Assembly (NCBI GenBank): GCA_021014945.1
Contig: MU266636.1
Coordinates: 1 to 28,040 of the forward strand
Direction of reading: 5' to 3'
Length of the DNA stretch: 28,040 nt
From: Leucogyrophana mollusca
Taxonomy: Eukaryota > Basidiomycota > Agaricomycetes > Boletales
Below are positions 21,401 to 28,040 of the stretch, piece after piece. The number at the start of each line of letters is the position of its first letter. The stretch's first letter is position 1. The position numbers were made by a program, and so were the translations under genes. The notes under the pieces are model-generated. The model ran no database searches, was not told where the DNA came from, and saw only the letters and a list, made by a program, of their open reading frames with translations.

Positions 21401-24400
21401 ATGGCAGACGGACCATCGAATATCCCTGCTATCGTCACAACCGATTTATCTTCCAACCTATCCCTCAACAAAGAGGTTCCCATTCCCAGTGATGGCCACG
21501 AACATGACAGCCGCGACGCGCCGTACCCTGACCACCCTCTTTATTCTTCAGGACAGTCACCTCCATCTCACATGCTGAGCCCGCAATCACAACGTGGAGG
21601 TCCCGCCTTCCTCTCGCCGTTCTCACAGTCACCGGTGGCACAAGGATTCGGCTCGGGTCGCATGTCGCTCGACGTACCTCGGTCGTACTCCCCGTCCCCC
21701 ACCTTCGCTTCGTCTAACGAGGGCTCGTCTCTTAATGTCCCACCATCGCCCACGCTGTCGACACAATCTTCAGTTCATTTCGCGACCTCTTTATCTTTGC
21801 GGGACAACAAGCCGGAGGATCGAAATGGCTACGCATCTCTCTCTCTGCTTAGTCCAGTACCAAGCCATCGCAGAAAGGGCAGCAATGCTACCTGGGCCAG
21901 CTCGTTCGAAGCACACAGTAGCACAGATGAAACGGAGCCTGATCACGGAGGCACCGACTACGGCCTCGTCTCCCTCCATCGAGCCAAGTCTGATGCGACG
22001 AGCATGACTATTGCGTCACCGTCACATACGCATGTCGACCTCTCATCGGAACCATCCAAGTCTCACGCTGCTTTCGGTAAATCACCTTCCGACTCTGATG
22101 ACAACGTTCCTACCTCAAGTCGGCGTAAGCCCCCATCCAAGGATGACGCATCCTCCAACAAACCCAATGGCCGAAGCCGAACTCCAGACGAAGAATCAGG
22201 CGGTGTTACCAAAATCGACCTTGATCAAGATGCTACAGTAGATCCTGGCCCATTCAGATTTAAACCGTATCAGCTTGCATCGCTCCTCGATCCGAAAAGT
22301 CTCGAGGCATTAGAAGCACTAGGAGGTATATCGGGTTTGATGAGTGGCTTGGGAACGCATGGGACGCGTGGCCTAGACACCAAATCCGCCGTCCGCAGCG
22401 GTGATGACACCGGAAGAAATCCCTCCGACGGCAGACCGGGAGCTGGTTCTGGCGCTTCGCAAAGACACGATCGCCCGGCAAGCCTATCAACAGAAAGCCT
22501 TCCCGGCATCGTGGCGGCTACGCCAGGCGACAAGGGTGGCAGTGGCGGCAGCGGCAGCGGCGATGACGGCGCATTTGCTGCTACGCTAGAGGATCGCAAG
22601 AGAGTATTCGGGGAGAACGTGCTACCCTCCCGCCCAAGCCAGAGTCTTTTAGCTCTTATGTGGCTTGCGTTGAAGGACAAAGTGTTGGTAGGTGCAACCC
22701 GTGCTGAATTGTGCTCGAACCCAGGCTGACGGTTGTACCAAAGGTGTTGCTATCGATCGCGGCTGTGATCTCTTTAGCCCTGGGTTTGTTTCAAGACTTC
22801 GGCACGCAGTTGCCGCCTGGCGAGCCGCCTGTTGACTGGGTTGAAGGGGTCGCCATTATGATTGCCATCCTTATCGTTGTGCGTCTGGTCTCGGCCAAAG
22901 TTTTACCGAATTTTCACCGTCCGAATTGGATGGCAGGTTGTTGTAGGGTCCTTGAACGATTGGCAAAAGGAGCGCCAGTTTAAAGCGCTAAACGAGAAGA
23001 AAGAAGAGCGCGGCGTGAAAGTTATTCGCAATGGTGTTGAACACGTTATCGACATCAAGGCAAGAACTATCTCGCGGCCTTGATAAAATGCTCATTTACT
23101 TCGTGCAGGACGTTGTGGTCGGTGACATTGCGTTGCTCGAGCCTGGTGAAATTGTTCCCTGCGACGGTGTCTTTTTGTCCGGGCACAATGTTAAGTGCGA
23201 CGAATCGGGTGCTACAGGCGAGTCGGACGCAATCAAGAAGGCGTCTTATGCCGACTGCCAAGCTCTGAAGTACGCACAGAGTGGTATGCACGGACAAGAA
23301 GGCGCCGCTGGAGGGGAGGCTCATCACGGATCATCGCATACAGACTGTTTCATGGTTAGCGGAAGCAAGGTTTTGGAAGGAGTTGGCAGCTATGTAGTTA
23401 TCGCTGTCGGAACGAAGAGCTTCAACGGCAGGATCATGATGGGTAAGCTTTGCCTAAATTACGAGGTTACTCATGCTAATAGAAAATCATAGCACTTCGC
23501 ACTGACGCGGAGAACACGCCATTGCAGCTCAAGCTGAATATCCTCGCCGAACTGATCGCGAAGATTGGTAGCATTGCCGGCCTTATTCTATTCGGGTCCC
23601 TCTTAATTCGCTTTTTCGTGCAACTTGGCACTGGTATTCCTGAGAGGTATAGTGCACACGCCGTAAACCTCATACTTGAATTAATCTCCTCTCGCAGAAA
23701 CGCCAATCAGAAAGGCATGGCATTCGTCCAAATACTCATTATATCCGTCACACTAGTGGTCGTCGCCGTTCCAGAAGGTCAGTCTTCATTAAATGTCGAT
23801 CGACCGTGTACTGACACTGTCCTTGTAGGACTTCCCCTCGCTGTCACTCTGGCTTTAGCCTTCGCAACCAAACGTATGACGAGTGAGAAGCTCCTCGTTC
23901 GTGTCCTCGGATCCTGCGAAACCATGGCCAACGCGTCTGTTATCTGCACCGACAAGACCGGTACCTTAACGCAGAACGTCATGAGCGTCGTCGCCGGTTC
24001 AGTTGGCATTCACGCAAAATTCGTTCGCAAGCTCCAGGATAACCAGGCACGAACAAACGCCGACGAAGTGCGCGGGGGCAAGCGCGACTCCGACTCGCCC
24101 CACCGACATCGCGCCGACTTTTCGATCGACCAATCACAGCTTGATACGGTCCTCTCACCTCAGCTTCGAGTGCTCTTCAATGCAGCCATTTCGGTGAACT
24201 CGACTGCCTTCGAGGATGACGATCCGGAGACCGGAGAACGAACGTTTGTTGGCAGCAAGACGGAAACCGCCCTGCTTAAGTTCGCGCAAGAGCTTGGATG
24301 GTCGGATTACAAGAAGACAAGAGATGCCGCCGATATCATTCAGATGATTCCTTTCTCGAGCGAACGAAAAGCGATGGGAGTTGTAGTGAGACTTGGCGAG

Positions 24401-26413
24401 GGAAGATTCCGGCTCTACGTCAAAGGCGCGAGCGAAATTCTGACGAAGTTGTGCACGCACAACGTCGTTGTGAATCCCGACTCGGTGGAGAGTGGCGGAG
24501 AGGACCAGGAAGTTGAGACGGCTGAGATCGACGAAGTCTCGAGCGAGAACATCTCTCGAACCATCATATTCTATGCCAACCAGACTCTTCGCACCATTGC
24601 ACTTTGCTACAGAGATTTCACATCGTGGCCACCCGCCGGTGTGCAGACTTCGGAGGACGAGGTAATTGCGTTACTGCTAGGAACGAACTGCGCTAATTTT
24701 TCCCCAAGGTCGCTTACGATGATATTGCACAAAACCTTACTCTCATCGGTATCACTGGCATCGAAGATCCCCTCCGAGAAGGCGTTCGCGAGGCAGTCGC
24801 CGACTGTACCAAAGCGGGCGTGACGGTCAAAATGTGCACCGGCGACAATGTCCTCACAGCTCGCTCCATCGCTTCTCAGTGCGGAATCTACACAGCAGGC
24901 GGGATCATCATGGAAGGGCCAGTGTTCCGACAACTTAGTGAACGCCAGATGTTGGAAATTGTCCCTCGCCTTCAAGTTCTTGCGCGGTCTTCTCCCGAGG
25001 ATAAGAAGATTCTCGTCGAGAAGCTAAAGTCTCTTGGGGAAATCGTCGGTGTTACCGGTGACGGCACCAACGACGGCCCCGCATTGAAGACGGCGCATGT
25101 AGGATTTTCCATGGGTATTGCAGGCACGGAAGTCGCCAAGGAAGCCTCGGACATCATTCTCATGGACGACAACTTCTCTTCCATTGTCAAGGCGATTATG
25201 TGGGGTCGCTGTGTCAACGACGCAGTTCGTAAATTCCTGCAGTTCCAGATCTCCACCAATGTTACAGCCGTGGTCATCACCTTCGTCTCGGCCGTCGCCT
25301 CTGCCTCAGAAACATCGGTGCTCTCCGCCGTGCAGTTACTCTGGATCAACATCATCATGGACACTTTCGCAGCCCTCGCCCTCGCTACAGATCCCGCGTC
25401 TCCGGTTTTATTGGACCGTAAGCCGGACAAACAGAGCGCCCCACTTTTCACAGTCGATATGTACAAACAAATTCTGCTGCAATCGACATACCAGATCATA
25501 GTCACCCTCATCTTCCACTTCCTCGGTCTCCAGATTCTTGGGTTCGAGCCAACTTCGGGCAATGATACCATCGTTCAAACGCTCGTCTTCAACGCATTTG
25601 TCTTTGCACAGATCTTCAACTCAGTCAACTCGCGGAGGTTGGACAAGAAGCTCAATATATTTGAAGGCATTACTAGAAATTATTACTTCATGGCCATCAC
25701 GCTACTTGGTTTGTTTGGTTGGTCTTGCGAATTGGTGGTTGGCTCTGACACTCGCATCCGCAGAAATTGCCGTTCAAGCCCTCATTGTGTCGGTCGGCGG
25801 CGCTGCCTTCCAAGTTACGCGCATCGGCGGTCGCGAATGGGGAATCTCGTTGGCTCTTGGCGTTGTCTCCATCCCCCTTGGCGCTCTCATCCGTATGTTG
25901 CCCAATGAACCCTTCGAGAAGCTTTTCGTCCTGTTGCGGTTACTACCGAACCACGAGGTCTTGCCCACTATCCGCCCAGATGCGGAATGGAACGAAGCCA
26001 TCGAGCTCGTGCGCGACAACCTTGCAACTTTTGCAGGCTTGCGTGGAGGTCGTATCCGTTCGTCATCGTTCGTTGTTAAAAGTCGTTCTGCACGCGTGCA
26101 CGAAGAACGACGCGCGGCGCTGCCTCTGTGAGTTCCTCATGCCGCTGTCCCGTTTTCCCGGGCGGTACTTACGTTGACTTTCAGTCCTTCCATAATGACC
26201 ATGGTTCCCTCACTGATCGCGTCCTCGATCGGAGCGGGATGGGCCCCTCATGCACGCGGCTCACTCTCAGACCCTGCACGATACGATCCATCGAGGTCCT
26301 CTGCCGCATTATGGGAAGGCAAATTCCAAATACATCCCGACACGAAGCCCGACGACCCATTATATCGGCTTAGGCTATGGGGTGACAGCAAACCAACAAC
26401 CCCGCCAGTATAA
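21401..26413 (+). CDS. PMC1: Calcium-transporting P-type ATPase (P2B, PMCA/Pmc1 type)
   Basis: Ten exons encode 1512 residues: 21401-22687, 22744-22878, 22937-23059, 23109-23442, 23493-23646, 23698-23777, 23829-24661, 24709-25708, 25764-26127 and 26185-26413. All junctions keep frame. Residues 1 to about 360 are Ser/Pro-rich and disordered. The ATPase part starts near FRFKPYQLASLLDPKSLEAL. TGES (551-554) marks the actuator domain and PEGLP (703-707) helix M4. DKTGT has its phosphorylated Asp at 746. KGASE lies in the nucleotide-binding domain, and TGDGTNDGPALK starts at 1098. The later helices include LLWINIIMDTFAALALATDP and a VGGAAFQV segment. The C-terminal tail is basic then Pro-rich. Such pumps export Ca2+ from the cytosol, in fungi usually into the vacuole. 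Intron 3 (23060-23108) is GC-AG. The open frame extends upstream to 21155, but the Met at 21401 follows a TATA-like tract and starts a typical leader. Confidence 0.96.
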
Positions 26414-27719
26414 TAACCACAGTAATTTATCGTACATTCACGCTTCAAACGGACGCCCCATTCCAACATTTGACGAGAGGAGGCGGGTTCCCTTTCGTCA
26501 TGACAATCACGACTCTTCGCTTTCACCCTCATCAGAACACTTTCATGTTCATGTTTTACGTTCACGCATTTGCATGTTCCCTAGTGTGCCCACATACACA
26601 CGATATATTCTGCATAATTTCCCGAGACACTTCACTTTCGAGGCAATGGGACCTGGTGATCCATGGTTCCCAATCGCGGTTAACTTATCACACCATACCG
26701 CTAGCATCGCCACATCACACTACATCTCTAGCCTTGAATCATTATTCGCGGGCAGGCTATCTACCATCATGATTCATACATACTGTAGCCATACATATCT
26801 GACACGTTTTCCTGCACAAATGATATTTTGACATTCGATGCCCCACGACGGAGATGCATGATGGCAAACGATAATGAGGAACACGCAGTCGCCTGGAATT
26901 CGGGGGCCCGTCAGCTTATCTTGTTGAGTTCGACTGATTGCGCTCATGTCCACTTCTGACCTTTGAAACTGACTACAATGTAGGCGTAACGATGGTCATG
27001 GTCCCTGTCACAGTTTCATGTTATCTGTTATCGTAGAGACTATTCGCCAGGGGACATGAGCATCGCCTTGGGCAATGCCACTTCCGCACTCAGAGGGCCG
27101 GAAACCCACATCGGGGTAACAGGGAGCTACTCTTTTGCCTGCGGACGATCGCGCGTGATCGATGACCCTTAGGTACTAAAATCAGCCTGAACTTGACTAC
27201 CCAGGACCCGGCCTTTGCAAACAAACATCGACCCTCAGGAGATGGTGGATTACCTTGGTTAGGTGGGTACGATTTGCCCTCGATTAACCCTTTACCAACG
27301 GGTGACCGTCCGTGACCGTAGCCGTCAGCGTGTAGGGACGTGAGGCCGTGACGATCCACCTGGCCCAGGACCCTACGCAGAACGCACTTGGTGGCATATT
27401 TGCGGGATTTTAGGTGCATGCCTGGATTCGACCGACTTTGGCTGTGGGCTTTGGCGCTGTCAGGTGCTGTCGCGCGTCACTGAGCTGTCCTTGATAAGTA
27501 ATGGACTGACATTGTACCACGTCCCGACAAGATCGTGCCTCGCCGATTCGACGTCGGTTAACGCGCTGCGGCCCTCGATGCGCCGACCACAGTCGTACCA
27601 CAGTGGGCTCGTTTTTGCGTCCGACGGGCTGTTACTCAACTTGACTCGTGTCCTAGCACTGAATCGCCGGGCCAAGATAGTGCAGGACCCCTGAAAATCC
27701 CTATGTAACCCATTTCGCT
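26414..27719. other. Unassigned right-flank interval
   Basis: This is the 3' flank of the Ca2+-ATPase followed by sequence with no recognisable gene. Open frames at 27090-27419 (-), 27460-27834 (-) and 27464-27694 (+) overlap each other and lack family features. From about 27100 the base composition becomes richer in G+C and CpG words, with short local repeats such as GTGACCGT twice near 27301-27318. It may be part of a degraded mobile element together with the array at 27720. Confidence 0.4.
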
Positions 27720-27859
27720 GTCCGGACAAAAATCTCGAAAAATCGCGATTCTCCCTGTGTACGGTCCGGACAAGATTGCCCCGAAAGGGGTCTTCACCCG
27801 GTGTAAAAGTCCGGACATGGGAGGACCCGCCCACGGGGACCCTGTGAGCGGTCCGGACA
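27720..27859. repeat. Four GTCCGGACA repeats at 42-45 bp spacing
   Basis: GTCCGGACA occurs at 27720-27728, 27764-27772, 27809-27817 and 27851-27859; the starts are 44, 45 and 42 bp apart. The core GTCCGGAC is a perfect palindrome. The spacers are not alike, but one holds AATCGCGATT, another perfect palindrome (27741-27750), and the next holds a CCCC-GAAA-GGGG hairpin. Regularly spaced short repeats of this kind are typical of subterminal transposase-binding regions in DNA transposons. Assignment to a particular superfamily is not possible from this piece, and a transcription-factor array is the alternative. Confidence 0.7.
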
Positions 27860-27893
27860 TGGTATAGTGGGCCCTGGCAATGGTCAGGCCACT

Positions 27894-27985
27894 GTGACTT
27901 TAGTGTAGTGGTAGCTACTGGTGGCCGTACATGTAGCCACGCACGAAATCGAGTGTTCTAATCCCACTCAGCGATGTTTTTTTTT
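27894..27985 (+). other. tRNA-like RNA polymerase III unit (SINE or tRNA relic)
   Basis: TAGTGTAGTGG at 27901-27911 fits the box A consensus TRGYNNARNNG exactly and is followed by TAG, as in many tRNA D-arms. TGTTCTAATCC at 27954-27964 matches box B (GGTTCGANTCC) in 9 of 11 positions. A run of nine Ts (27977-27985) would terminate Pol III. GTGGC/GCCAC (27921-27925, 27936-27940) can form an anticodon-like stem, but with a 10-base loop. Acceptor and T-arm pairing are poor, so this is not a working tRNA. A tRNA-derived SINE head or tRNA relic is the likely reading. Confidence 0.45.
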
Positions 27986-28040
27986 GCTACTAGCTATGAT
28001 GGTTGTTTGCCACAGAGCGGAGTTCGACCAAAGGATGTCA

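Noticed and set aside
24972..25571. Minus-strand open frame of 199 codons
   Set aside because: It is a shadow of the Ca2+-ATPase exon 8, caused by strong codon bias. The plus-strand protein has all P-type ATPase motifs.
27894..27975. Functional tRNA gene
   Set aside because: Box A and box B are good, but the acceptor stem does not pair and the T-arm pairs in only three of five positions, so it is reported as tRNA-like only.
1..28040. CRISPR array, operon, prophage or insertion sequence
   Set aside because: The window is intron-rich fungal DNA. No direct-repeat array with similar spacers and no prokaryotic mobile-element gene was seen.

Overview
This window is nuclear DNA from a filamentous fungus, almost certainly a basidiomycete of the Agaricomycetes type. 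The genes are packed with introns of about 47-60 bases that have GT-AG ends. The protein families also fit: a MIR/SIT-type siderophore transporter, a fungus-type BTB protein, trehalose-6-phosphate synthase, ribosomal protein P0 and a vacuolar-type Ca2+ P-type ATPase. There is no operon structure. I rebuilt exons by hand from reading frame, splice signals and family conservation. In the five best-known genes (MED22, siderophore transporter, RPP0, TPS1, Ca2+-ATPase) every junction keeps frame.

Layout from left to right. A NAT9-like GNAT acetyltransferase (+, 306 to about 1118) carries several lesions and looks like a decaying gene. About 1.2 kb without a recognisable gene follows. Next come a BTB-domain protein (+, 2368-3570) and, convergent to it, Mediator subunit 22 (-, 3871-4462). 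About 1.1 kb of unassigned sequence leads to three palindromic ATCWGATAA sites just upstream of a 15-exon siderophore-iron transporter (+, 5697-8312). That motif is the known target of iron-sensing fungal GATA repressors. Convergent to the transporter is a large helical-repeat (PPR-like) protein (-, 8516-11830). Its two long open frames are separated only by a 51-base intron that contains the in-frame stop. It shares a head-to-head intergenic region with RPP0, encoding 60S stalk protein P0 (+, 12372-13595). TPS1 follows (+, 14260-16155). Then comes a gene-poor 5.2-kb block and a 1512-residue plasma-membrane/vacuolar-type Ca2+-ATPase (+, 21401-26413). The right end (26414-28040) has no recognisable gene. 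It does hold an array of four GTCCGGACA palindromes spaced 42-45 bp apart, followed by a tRNA-like RNA polymerase III unit. This looks like the edge of a mobile element.

The genes are mostly unrelated housekeeping and transport functions. The clearest regulatory story is the siderophore transporter with its GATA-site cluster. The most unusual structures are the GTCCGGACA array with its Pol III-like neighbour, the 9-nt microexon in the transporter, and the lesions in the NAT9-like gene.
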